DNA from: Deltaproteobacteria bacterium
GTDB lineage: Bacteria > Myxococcota_A > Polyangia > GCA-2747355 > JADLHG01
DNA length: 64,000 bases
Assembly (NCBI GenBank): GCA_020848905.1
Contig: JADLHG010000031.1
Coordinates: forward strand, 434,001-498,000
Reading direction: 5' to 3'
Shown: piece after piece, positions 41,515-50,800 of the stretch
How positions within the stretch are numbered: the first letter of the stretch is position 1
How the letters are laid out: every line of letters starts with the position of its first letter
Made by a program: the position numbers and the translations under genes
The notes under the pieces: model-generated
What the model was told of the DNA's origin: nothing
Seen by the model: the letters and a program-made list of their open reading frames with translations, nothing else
Database searches by the model: none

Positions 41515-42396
41515 ATGCCGAACCTGGAGCTCGAGCCGAAACGTCACGTCTCGATCTTCAGGCGCATGGCCATCGGCACCTGGCGGACCGCCTACGACCC
41601 CTCCGTCTACGGAACCATCGAAGTGACGATGGATCGCGCGGTGGCCTACATCGAGGCCTTTCGCGAGGCCACCGGCCGTCGGCTCACCGTCACGCACCTG
41701 CTGGCGCGCGCGGTCGCGGAGACGCTCCGGCGCATGCCCGACGCCAACGCCATCCTGCGGTTCAACAAGATCTACCTGCGCAAGCGCATCGGCATCTTCA
41801 TGCAGGTGGCGATGACCGACGAGGGAGAGGACAAGATCGACCTCTCCGGGGTGACGATCCAGGACGCGGCGGACAAGAACCTGCTCGAGATCGTGGATGA
41901 GACCGAGCGCAAGGTGGCGGCGGTGCGACAGCGCACCGACCCCGAGCTCGAGCGCGGTCGCGGGCTCGTGCGCTTCATCCCCAGCCTGCTGCTGAACTTC
42001 TTCCTCCGCTCGGTGAGCTTTCTGGCCTACGCGCTCAACCTCGACCTGCGGTGGGCGGGCATTCCGAAGGACCCGTTCGGTTCGGTGATGATCACCAACA
42101 TCGGCAGCCTCGGGCTGGACATGGCCTACGCGCCGCTCGTGCCCTACTCGCGGGTGCCGATCCTGCTCGCCACCGGGGCGGTGCGCGAGCACCCCGTCGT
42201 CGAGGACGGGGCGGTCGTGATTCGCAAGGTCATGAAGGTGAACGCGACCTTCGACCACCGCTTCATCGACGGCTATCACGCCGCCGTGATGGCGCGGACG
42301 CTCCGGCAGTGGCTCGAGCACCCTGAGGAGATGTACGGGGCGATCCCGACCGAGGTCCCGTTGCCGGCGGCGGGGACGGAGGGCTCGCGCGGATGA
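41515..42396 (+). CDS. 2-oxoacid dehydrogenase E2-type acyltransferase domain without lipoyl domain
   Basis: The 293-residue protein is the catalytic domain of dihydrolipoamide acyltransferases: RRMAIGTWRTA start, TVTHLLARAVAETL, SVMITNIGSLGLD and the active-site motif FDHRFIDGYHAA with the catalytic His. The N-terminal lipoyl and subunit-binding domains are absent, so it may acylate another substrate by the chloramphenicol acetyltransferase-like mechanism. GGGAGGGAGG lies upstream of the ATG. No E1 or E3 gene is near; the neighbours are surface proteins. Confidence 0.88.
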   Translation: MPNLELEPKRHVSIFRRMAIGTWRTAYDPSVYGTIEVTMDRAVAYIEAFREATGRRLTVTHLLARAVAETLRRMPDANAILRFNKIYLRKRIGIFMQVAMTDEGEDKIDLSGVTIQDAADKNLLEIVDETERKVAAVRQRTDPELERGRGLVRFIPSLLLNFFLRSVSFLAYALNLDLRWAGIPKDPFGSVMITNIGSLGLDMAYAPLVPYSRVPILLATGAVREHPVVEDGAVVIRKVMKVNATFDHRFIDGYHAAVMARTLRQWLEHPEEMYGAIPTEVPLPAAGTEGSRG

Positions 42397-43457
42397 TGGT
42401 GCGCGGGCTCGGGGGGCGGGTGTCTTGGTGTGTCGGGGCGGCGATGATCGTTCTCGCCTGCGCCCGGCTCGCCGGAGCGGAGAAGGGATCGCCACGCGGC
42501 GAGGTGGACCTGCTGCGGAGCGAGAAGGGCGTGGTGATCGCCGTCTCATCGGCGGTGAGCAACCCTCGGATCCACCCGCGGCAGCTCGTGGACGGGGCGC
42601 TCGACACGGCCTGGAACGGACGGAGCGGCGACCTCGCAGGGGCGTGGGTCGCCGTGCGGCTCCCTGGGCCGAGGCGTGTGAGCGCGGTCGAGCTCACTGC
42701 CGGCTTCGCGTCGAATAAGGGGAAGCGAGACCTCTTCCTCGGCAACTACCGCATCAAGCGACTGCGCGTGGTGGCCGATGGCCGGCCCGTCGGGGAGCTC
42801 ACCCTCGACATCGAGCAGCGTGGGCTGCAGCGCCTGCCCGTCAAGGGGACCGCACGCGAGTGGCGCTTCGAGATCGTCGAGGTCGTCGCGGGGACGGAGC
42901 GCCGGTGGCGGGAGATCTGCGTTTCGGAGCTCCGGCTGCTCGGGGCACTCGCCGCGGGAGCGCTCGACAGGGCGGTTCCGGAGTTTCGGGTGGGCAGCCT
43001 GGATGGGCGGCCGCCGTGTCCGATGGGCACGCGCTTCAAGCGGCAGAAAGAAGATAGCGGCGAGCGCGAGGAGTGGTGCGAGCGGCCCAGCGGCGAGAAG
43101 CACGGCTACTACGGGCGCTATCGGGCGGACGGCAGGCCGGAGGAGCTCGGCGGCTACGAGAAGGACCAGAAGGCGGGCACCTGGACGACCTACGACAAGG
43201 ACACCGGGGAGGAGTCGGAGGTCTGCGACTACGACGCGGACGAGAAGCACGGCTGGTGCACGACCCACGGTGTGCACGGGGAGGAGACGCAGCGCGGCCG
43301 GTACGTACGGGGGGACAAGGATGGATGGTGGCGGGAGGGTTGCACGCACCACGCCGATCCAGAGAACAAGTGCACCGACGTCCTCTATCGGAGGGGAGCC
43401 AAGCGCAAGACGGTGCGCTGCACGCCGGGCTCCTGCCCGTCGGAGGCGAGCAATTGA
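42393..43457 (+). CDS. Exported discoidin-like and MORN-repeat-like protein
   Basis: The 354-residue protein has a signal peptide, then a domain of about 150 residues resembling the F5/8 type C (discoidin) fold (LVDGALDTAWNGRSGD, VSAVELTAGF). A C-terminal part follows with repeats such as GYYGRYRADGRPEELGGY, KAGTWTTYDKDTGEE and GWWREGC, like MORN-type repeats. Six or so Cys lie in that part. It overlaps the acyltransferase gene by four bases. Discoidin-like domains bind carbohydrate or lipid, so a surface binding role is inferred. Confidence 0.78.
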   Translation: MMVRGLGGRVSWCVGAAMIVLACARLAGAEKGSPRGEVDLLRSEKGVVIAVSSAVSNPRIHPRQLVDGALDTAWNGRSGDLAGAWVAVRLPGPRRVSAVELTAGFASNKGKRDLFLGNYRIKRLRVVADGRPVGELTLDIEQRGLQRLPVKGTAREWRFEIVEVVAGTERRWREICVSELRLLGALAAGALDRAVPEFRVGSLDGRPPCPMGTRFKRQKEDSGEREEWCERPSGEKHGYYGRYRADGRPEELGGYEKDQKAGTWTTYDKDTGEESEVCDYDADEKHGWCTTHGVHGEETQRGRYVRGDKDGWWREGCTHHADPENKCTDVLYRRGAKRKTVRCTPGSCPSEASN

Positions 43458-43509
43458 CGCGAGGGGCGGGGGCGCCGTATACCTGGATCGTTTCGTCGAG
43501 GAGCCAAGC

Positions 43510-43779
43510 GTGTATCTCGGACGGGTGATCGGCACGGTGGTCGCCGAGCAGAAGTACCAGGGCCTCGAGGGGCAGAAGCTCCTCGTGGTGCAGCCCCTGA
43601 ACCACCGGCAAGAGCCGACGGGCGAGCCGCTCGTGGCCGTGGACACCGTGCGGGCGGGACCGGGCGAGCTCGTCTACCTGACCCAGTCGCGGGAGGCGGC
43701 CCAGGCGCTGGAGAACACCTTCGTGCCGGTAGACGCGGCGATCATCGGCATCGTGGATCAGCTGGCGGTGAAGCGGTGA
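43510..43779 (+). CDS. Bacterial microcompartment vertex protein (EutN/CcmL), copy 1
   Basis: The 89-residue protein matches the pentameric BMC shell family: MYLGRVIGTVVA start, GQKLLVVQPL, LVAVDTVRAGPGELVYLTQ and a closing IIGIVDQL. Pentamers cap the twelve vertices of polyhedral protein shells. The GTG start has AGGAG 7 nt upstream. It overlaps a second copy of the family by four bases. No hexamer (BMC-H) or trimer (BMC-T) shell gene is in the window. Confidence 0.94.
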   Translation: MYLGRVIGTVVAEQKYQGLEGQKLLVVQPLNHRQEPTGEPLVAVDTVRAGPGELVYLTQSREAAQALENTFVPVDAAIIGIVDQLAVKR

Positions 43780-44048
43780 AGATCTGTCGGGTCGCCGGCA
43801 CGGTGGTCGCCACCGCGAAGCACCCGGCCTACGCCGGGCAGAAGCTCCTCGTGGTGCAGCCGGTGGACGAGCGCGGCGTCGAGCAGGGGCAGAGCTTTCT
43901 GGCCGTGGACCGGGTCCAGGCGGGTGAGGGGGACACCGTCCTCGTCCTCTCGGAAGGGAACGGGGCCCGGCAGCTCTTCCAGGCCAAGGTCCTGCCGGTC
44001 CGGTCGGTGATCGTGGGGATCGTGGACCGGGTGGACGCGAGCGTCTGA
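43776..44048 (+). CDS. Bacterial microcompartment vertex protein (EutN/CcmL), copy 2
   Basis: The 90-residue protein is a paralogue of the preceding one, sharing GTVVA, GQKLLVVQPV, FLAVDRVQAGEGD and VIVGIVDRVD. Its start (GTG) overlaps the previous stop by four bases and its stop overlaps the aldolase ATG by one, so the three genes are tightly coupled. Two different pentamers in one operon suggest alternative or mixed vertices. In Haliangium ochraceum, a myxobacterium, the shell also uses several pentamer paralogues, some encoded away from the main locus. Confidence 0.94.
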   Translation: MKICRVAGTVVATAKHPAYAGQKLLVVQPVDERGVEQGQSFLAVDRVQAGEGDTVLVLSEGNGARQLFQAKVLPVRSVIVGIVDRVDASV

Positions 44049-44791
44049 TGCAGAGCGAACTTCAGCTCCGGCAACAGCTCGCCGCCTTCTCGCACCGGGT
44101 CTGGGAGCGAGGGTGGGTGGCCAACCACGACGGGAACCTCTCGCTCCGCCTGCCGCGAGAGCGCCTGCTCTGCACCCCTACGGGGGTCTCGAAGGGGGGG
44201 CTCTCCGCCGAGGCGATGCTGGTCGTGGATGCGTCGGGCAAGGTGCTCTCGGGAAAGGGGCGACCCTTCTCGGAGCTCGGGCTGCACCTGGCCTACTACC
44301 ACGGGAGGCCGGACGTGCAGGCCGTGCTCCACGCGCATCCGCCCACGGCCACGGGATTCGGCGTGGCGGGGGTGGGGCTCGATCGGCCGTTTCTCCCCGA
44401 AGCGGTGGTCAGCCTGGGCCCCGAGGTTCCGACGGTGCCCCTCACGGCGCCGGGGAGCGAGGCCGCGCAGGTGCTCTCGGGCTACGTCACGGAATACGAC
44501 GCGCTGCTTTTGGCCGGCAACGGGGCCCTCTGCTGCGGCGTCGACCTGGAGCAGGCCTATCTCCGGATGGAGCTCGTGGAACACCTGGCGAAGGTGGCGC
44601 TCGTGGCGCATCAGCTCGGCGGGATCCAGGCGCTCCCTGCGCAGCTCCTCGAGCCGCTCCTGGCGGCCCGGACGCGGGCGGGGCTCGGGCCGGCGGCGCG
44701 TGCCGCGGGGAGTTCGACGGCGGCGCAGACGGCAGACCCCGCGGCGCTCAAGCGGCGCGTCGACGACGAGATTCGGCGCGTCCTGAAATAG
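44048..44791 (+). CDS. Class II (fuculose-phosphate-type) aldolase, possibly microcompartment-targeted
   Basis: The 247-residue protein is a class II aldolase/adducin-family enzyme: Asn/Gly pocket NHDGNLSLRL, TPTGVSKGGL, and zinc ligands in HAHPPTATGF, with a further His expected from the downstream helix. Such aldolases split fuculose- or rhamnulose-1-phosphate into lactaldehyde and DHAP, a reaction encapsulated in some microcompartments. After the fold ends near residue 210, an Ala/Ser/Thr linker leads to a short amphipathic helix (DPAALKRRVDDEIRRVLK), the form of an encapsulation peptide. Its coupling to two shell-vertex genes supports that idea. Confidence 0.9.
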   Translation: MQSELQLRQQLAAFSHRVWERGWVANHDGNLSLRLPRERLLCTPTGVSKGGLSAEAMLVVDASGKVLSGKGRPFSELGLHLAYYHGRPDVQAVLHAHPPTATGFGVAGVGLDRPFLPEAVVSLGPEVPTVPLTAPGSEAAQVLSGYVTEYDALLLAGNGALCCGVDLEQAYLRMELVEHLAKVALVAHQLGGIQALPAQLLEPLLAARTRAGLGPAARAAGSSTAAQTADPAALKRRVDDEIRRVLK

Positions 44792-44810
44792 CGCGAGCCT
44801 TCTAGAACGC

Positions 44811-47800
44811 TCAGTCCGCCAGACCCAGCTTGGCCCGGCAGAGGTAGTACTCCTCGCTCGCGGCGAAGGTCAGCAGGTCCCGCACGGCGAAAGAGGCCCG
44901 GAGCTGATCCGGGTAGACCGGGCGCCCCGCGAGCGCGGGCTCCTCCTGCGCGAGCTGCCTCAGGGCGAGCGACAGGTCCCCCGAGAGCACGAGTCCCACG
45001 CGGTTGGCCGTCAGGCCGAGGGCCGTGCGGTAGGCCCCGGTGTCGAAGGCGAGGTCGGGGCGCTCGCGGAAGAGGTCGCCGAGCTTGCGCGCCACCTTGT
45101 AGGGCAAGGCTCGCTTCAGCTCCTCGGCCTGCACGCGGGCCTCCAGCGTGGGCGCCTTGTGCTTCACGTGCCGCGGATGGAAGGCGCGCAGCACCGAGGC
45201 GAGGAGCTGGGCCAGCTCGGCGCGGGGAAGCGCGGCGGCGAGCACGCAGGCGGACTGGCTCAGCTCGAGCGCACGTCCGAGGACGAAGCGCAGCTCGCCG
45301 ACGGAGAAGGCTTGCGCGACCTGGGGCGTCACCACGAGCACCGGCGGTGCGACGGCAAGGACGCGGGTGGACTTCTCGTCGTCCGGACCGATGTGCAGCG
45401 CGGTCTGCCTGATGCCGAGCGCTCGCGCCGCAGCGGAGAAGACCTTCGCTAGGTCGTGGTCGGCGACGGGAGAGACGCGGCTCGCGGGGTCGAGACCGAA
45501 GTCTGCGAGCTGCCGCGCGAGGAGCGCCGGCCCAGCCTCCCAGAGCGTGACGAAGACCTCGCGCATGTCCGCGAGCCCGGGGAGCGCGACGAGGGCCCGC
45601 CGCTCGGCCTCGGGGAGCTCTCCCGGGTACGGCACGTTCACGTCGAGGTCCTTGGGCACGAACCCGGTGAGGAAGCGCTCGCCCGCCTCGTCGAGCTGGT
45701 CCATCGCGCGCAGCACCTGGTAGATGCAGTACGCGCGGTAGGGAGCCGAGTCCTCCGAGGCGCGGGCCACCGCCCGCAAGGACTCGATGCGCTCCACGTC
45801 GCGGGCGAGGGCGCGGTGGTTGGCCAGGGCCTCGGCCGCCCGCTCGGGGTGGAGCTCGTAGAGCACGAGGAGCTCCTGCCGCAGCCCCGCGTCCTCCTCG
45901 AGCTGCACGGCCTTCTCGAGGGCCCAGATGGCGTGCGCCGTCTGGCCCTGCGCGCGGTGCGCCCGCCCGAGGGCCTCGTAGAGCTGGGCGCGGAGTCGCC
46001 GTTGCTCGGGGGTTCGCACCGGGGGAAGCGCTGCGAGGTGCGAGGTGAGGAGCTCGACCACCGCCGCGTGCCGCCCCTGCGCCTGCAGCCCCCGGCAGAG
46101 GCCCTCGGCCGCCTCGGTACAGGTGGGGTCGAGCTCGAGCGCGGCCCGGCGTCGCGCGTCGGCCTCCGCGAACTCTCCTCCGGCGTCGTGCTCGCTCGCG
46201 GCCACGAGGAGCAGGGCCACGCGCCGCGCGATCTCCTCCAGCGCCGCAGCGAGGGCGGCCGCCACGCGGGCCGCGGCGGAGTGCTCGCCCGCGTCGCGGA
46301 GCGTGGGGAGCATCTCCTCCAGACACTCGGTGCGGCCCGGGTCGTCGGGGTGCAGCTCGGCGAGCACTCTCACGTAGCACTCGGCGGCCTGCCGCCGGTC
46401 CTCTAGCCGCGCGAGGTAGAGCGTGGCGAGTGAGCGGAGGAGTCGCTGCCGTTCGGCGCGTTCCGTGGTCGCCAGCGCGACGCGGCGCATGAGGGCTGCC
46501 GCCTTCGCGACCTGCCCCGCCTCGAGCGCGGCGTTGGCCAGCTCCTTGAGCGACGGAACGTGGTCTTCGAAGAGAGCCACCGCCGCCTCGAAGTAGGGGA
46601 GGGCGCGCTCCGGCCGACGCAGCCGCCGCTCGCACTGCCCCGCGCAGTAGAGCGCCTCCGCGGCGACGGGGCCGTGGACCGCGGCCTCCGGGTGCTCGAG
46701 CGCCTCCCGCAGGTGGCGGAGGGCTTCCCGCCAGCGATGCGCGCGAAAGCGATTCTGGCCCACGGCGAGGCGCAGCAGCAGGTTTCGCGGCTGGAGCCGC
46801 AGCGCCTCCATGAGGTGGGTGTAGCCCTCCTCCGCCCGACCCATGCGCTCGAACAGGTCCCCGAGGCGATAGTAGAGGGGACCCGCCGTGCGACCGGTGG
46901 CGGTTCCCTCGAGCCGTCGGATCGCGCCCTCGAGGACGCCGCGCGCGGCCTCGACGCGGCCGAGGGAGAGGTAGAGGTCCGAGAGCGCGTCGAGGGCCGG
47001 GACGCAGTCGGGCGAATGTTCGAGAGCCTGCTGCAGGAGTCCCGCGACCTCGGCGGGCTCCGCCCCCCGCGCACGAACGAGCGCCGCGAGCTCGGTCGTC
47101 AGGCGCGCGCGCTCGGAAGCGTCGTGCGAGAGGTCGCGACGCAGGAGCAAGAGCTGCTCGCGCCGGTCCGATAGCTCTCCGCAGAGGGCGAGGAGCGCGT
47201 CGACGGCGGTCGCGTTTCGCCCGTCGAGCACGAGGACGCGCTCGAAGAGCCGCACGGCGCCGCTCGAGTCCCCGGCGGCCTGCAGGACGGCGGCGGCACG
47301 GAGGAGCCGATCGACCGCAAGGGAGAGGTCGCTCGTGCGCTCGGCCAGCTCGAGCTCGAGCTCCACGTAGTCCGGCCAGCGCTCTTCCCGCTGGGCCAGC
47401 TTGCTGAGCTCGAGGAGCGCCTCCTCGTGGCCCGGAGATGCGGCGAGCGCCTCCTCGAGGGTCACACGCGCCGCGGCGGGCTCTCTGAGCTGCGCCGCCT
47501 GCAGGCGAGCCAGCCGTACGAGGAGCGCGGCGACGTCGGTAGAGGGCCGACCTTCGAGGCGCGCTCGCTCGACCTGGTCTCGAAGCAAGCGGATCGCGCC
47601 GTCGGCCTGCCCCGCGCGGACGAGCACCCGAGCCAGCCCTTCCTCGACGTCGGCATCGAGAGGGCCCATCTCGCGCGCGCGCTGGAGGAGCGTCGCGGCC
47701 TCCGCCGCCTGGCCGCTCTCCTCGAGCGCGCGGGCCAGCTGCACCAGCAGCGGGCGGAGCTGCGCCTCGTCGTGCTCGACGATCACCGTTCGTTTGCGCA

Positions 47801-50800
47801 GGATGGCGAGCAGCTCCTGGGGGTGGTCGTGCTTGGCGAAGAGCCGCGTCAACGCCTCGAGCGCTTCGGGCTCGGCGGGGTCGAGCTCGAGGACCCGTTC
47901 GTAGGCCGAGATGGCTCGGTCCGGCAGCTCCAGCTCCACCTCGAAGGTGCGGGCCAGCCTCAGACCCGTGTGCACCTGGGTCTCGCGGTCGCCGGGACGA
48001 GCCAGGAGCGTCTCGAGGACCTCGATGAGGCGGGGCCAGAGCCCGAGCTTCTCGTAGAGGTTCGCGAGACGCGTGCGACTGCGATGGTCCTGCGGATCCT
48101 CGATGGTGAGACGGGAAAGCGCTTCGGCCGCCTCGAAGGAGAGGTCGAGTTCGTACTCGTAGAGGTCCGCGAGCTCCCGTAGCCGGGCCGCCCGTTCTCC
48201 CGCGGTGAGCTGCGGTCGGAGCGCTTCGAGCTGCCGCTCGTTGTGCGCGGCGAGCTTGGCCCATTGCCCCTGCTGTTGCAGGAGCTGGCGCAGCCGCTGC
48301 GCGGCCTCCCGGTTCGTCACGTCGAGCGCCAGGGCGGCGGCGAAGTGCGTCTCGGCGGCGGGGTTGCCGTGCTCGGCGAGGAGCGTTCCCAGATGCAGGT
48401 GCAGGCGCAGCAGGACGGGGGCCTCGGCCGCGTGGTCGAGCAGCCGGTGGTAGGCCTCGACCAGGCGATCCGGTCGGTCGGCGCGCTGGGCGAGCGCGAC
48501 GAGGCGCTCCTCCGCCTCGGGGTGCTCCACCTCGAGGAGGGCCGCCTCGGTGAGCGCCGAGAAGGCCCGGTCTGCGTTATTCGGGCCCTCCTCCCAGAGC
48601 GCGGCTTCGGCCCAGAGGTGCCTGCGTCGAGCCGCGCGGTCGGGCGCCGGCAGCTGGCGGTAGGCCTGGGCCCAGCGGAGCCATGGATCGAAGGGGGCCA
48701 CCTCGCGGGACGCGGCCGCCTCGGTCTTGGGGGCAGGGCTCGTGGGCGCGCGACCGTCGGCGCCGCGCAAACGCGCCATGACACGTCCGACCTCGACGAC
48801 CTCCGAGCCCGAGAGCTCCACGGTGCTGTCCTCCCGCCGGGGGCGCGACGTGGCGATGACGAACGATCCCTCGCTTTCCGGAGGGAGGGGCGGGGGCGCC
48901 GGCATGGGGGGCGGCGAGGTGCGAAGCACCGGAATCTCGGGCTGTGATTCCGCGAGGGAGGGGTCGAGTTCGAGGATCTCCTCGTCCTCCACCTCGAGCG
49001 TGTTCTCCGGGCGCTCGGGCCGGGAGGGTGCGATGACCAGCGGGCCCGGCGGGGCGAAGGGCGCCGCCGGGGCGGGAGCGGTGGCGAGCAAGCGCGCGAG
49101 GCGAAAGAGCTCGGGTCGCAGCTCCGGGTCGTCCAGATCGAGCGCCAGCCCCTCGAGGAGGGTCAGGAAGGCGTGGTGCGGGTCCTTGAGCCGACCCTCG
49201 TGGAGCCAGGCCAGATGCTTGAGGATCTCGAGGCGGCTCCCGGCAGCTGCGGTGTGTTCGAGGCGTTGCCGGTGCAGGGCCAGGACCGGTTCGAAGTGGT
49301 GGGTCTGCGCGGCGAGGCGCTCGATGTCGAAGAGAATCTCCGGCTCCGGGTCGAGTGCGTAGAGCTGGACGAGGGCTTCCTGCGCCTTGTGCGGGTCGCC
49401 GAGCGCCGTCTCCGCCAGCTCCGCGAGCCGGTGGAGGGAGGCGATGCGCTGATCCCGCGACCGCCCGGTCCCCTGGATGCGTTCGTAGACGGCGGCGAGC
49501 TCGCTCTGCTGGCCGGCGGGTTCGGCGAGGCGCTCGAGCTCCGGCAGGAGAACCTCCACGTCGGGGTCGGAGGCGAGGGCCTGCAGGTAGGCCTGGAAGG
49601 CGAGGGCCGGGTCCCCCAGCCGCTCCTCGGCGACCTTGGCCATGCGCTGCGAGAGCGAGAGCACGAGCTCGGGCTCTGCGGCGCGTCGCCGCCCCTCCGT
49701 GTAGACGGCGTAGAGTTCCTCCCAGAGCTCGTGCGCCTGCGCGAGGCGCTCGAGCTGCGGGAGCGTCGACTGGTCCTCGGGGAAGAGGTCGAAGGCCCGC
49801 CGATACCACTCGAAGGCGCGGTCGGGGTCGGAGAGTTGCTGCTCGCAGAGCTGCGCCAGTTCGATGAGCAGGACGAGTCGCTCGCGCCCCTCCGGCAGCG
49901 CCGCGTAGATCGCGGTGGCGAGCTCGAGGAGCTTCGTCGGCGCCCCGACGCGGTGATACAGGCGCCTCAGGGCCAGGAGCGCCTGGGGGTGGTCCGCGCT
50001 GACGAGCAGGACGCGCTCGTAGGCGAGCGTGGCGGCTTGCTCGTCGGCCAGCTTGTCCTGCCAGAGGGCCGCGATCTCGAGGGCCAGGCGAAGCCGGTCG
50101 CCGGCGTTCTCGGCGGTGACCGGGGTGAGGAAGAGCTCGCGCTCGGCGATCTCGACCGCCTTGTGCCAGTCGCCGCGGCGCAGATAGAGCTGCTTCAACC
50201 GGCGGTGGGCCTCCTCGTCGCCGGGAGCGATGGTGTCGAGGATGCGCAGGTAGACGTGCTCCGCGGCCTCGGGCTCGCCGAGCTTCTCCTCGAGGAGGTC
50301 CACTTGGCGAAAGGCGAGGGCGAGCTTCTCCTCCTCGTCATCGGCCAGGTCGAGCTGCCGACCGACGATCTCGGCGAGCTGCGGCAGGCGTCCCTGCTGT
50401 CCGTAAAGGCGCGCCAGAGCGTCGAGGGCGCCCCGATCGGCGGGGAGGAGCCGCGAGAGCTGTTCGTAGGCGTCTATCGCGACGTCGCGTGCGTCGAGCT
50501 GGTTCTCGGCGACGGTGGCGAGCTGCTTGAGGAGCGCTGCTCGCTCGGCGGTGCCGAGCTCGGGACAGAGCGCAAGTCGGCTCCGGAGGGAGCGGATGAG
50601 AGCTTCGGGTTCCCCGGTCGCCGCGTAGAGTCGGCAGAGCGCGGCGAGCGCCTCCGCGTCGCCCGGGGCGAGCGTGACCACGTCCTCCCAGTAGGCCGTG
50701 GCGCGTCGGAGATCCTCGAGCCGGGTGTCGGTGAGCCGGGCCAGGGCGCGGATGGACTCGACCCTCTCGAGCTCCGTCCGGGCCATTTGGAGCCTATATT

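Noticed and set aside
37000-42549. Minus-strand frames opposite the nucleotidase-acyltransferase run
   Set aside because: They are low-complexity Arg/Ala/His products with no motifs, typical of GC-rich shadows.
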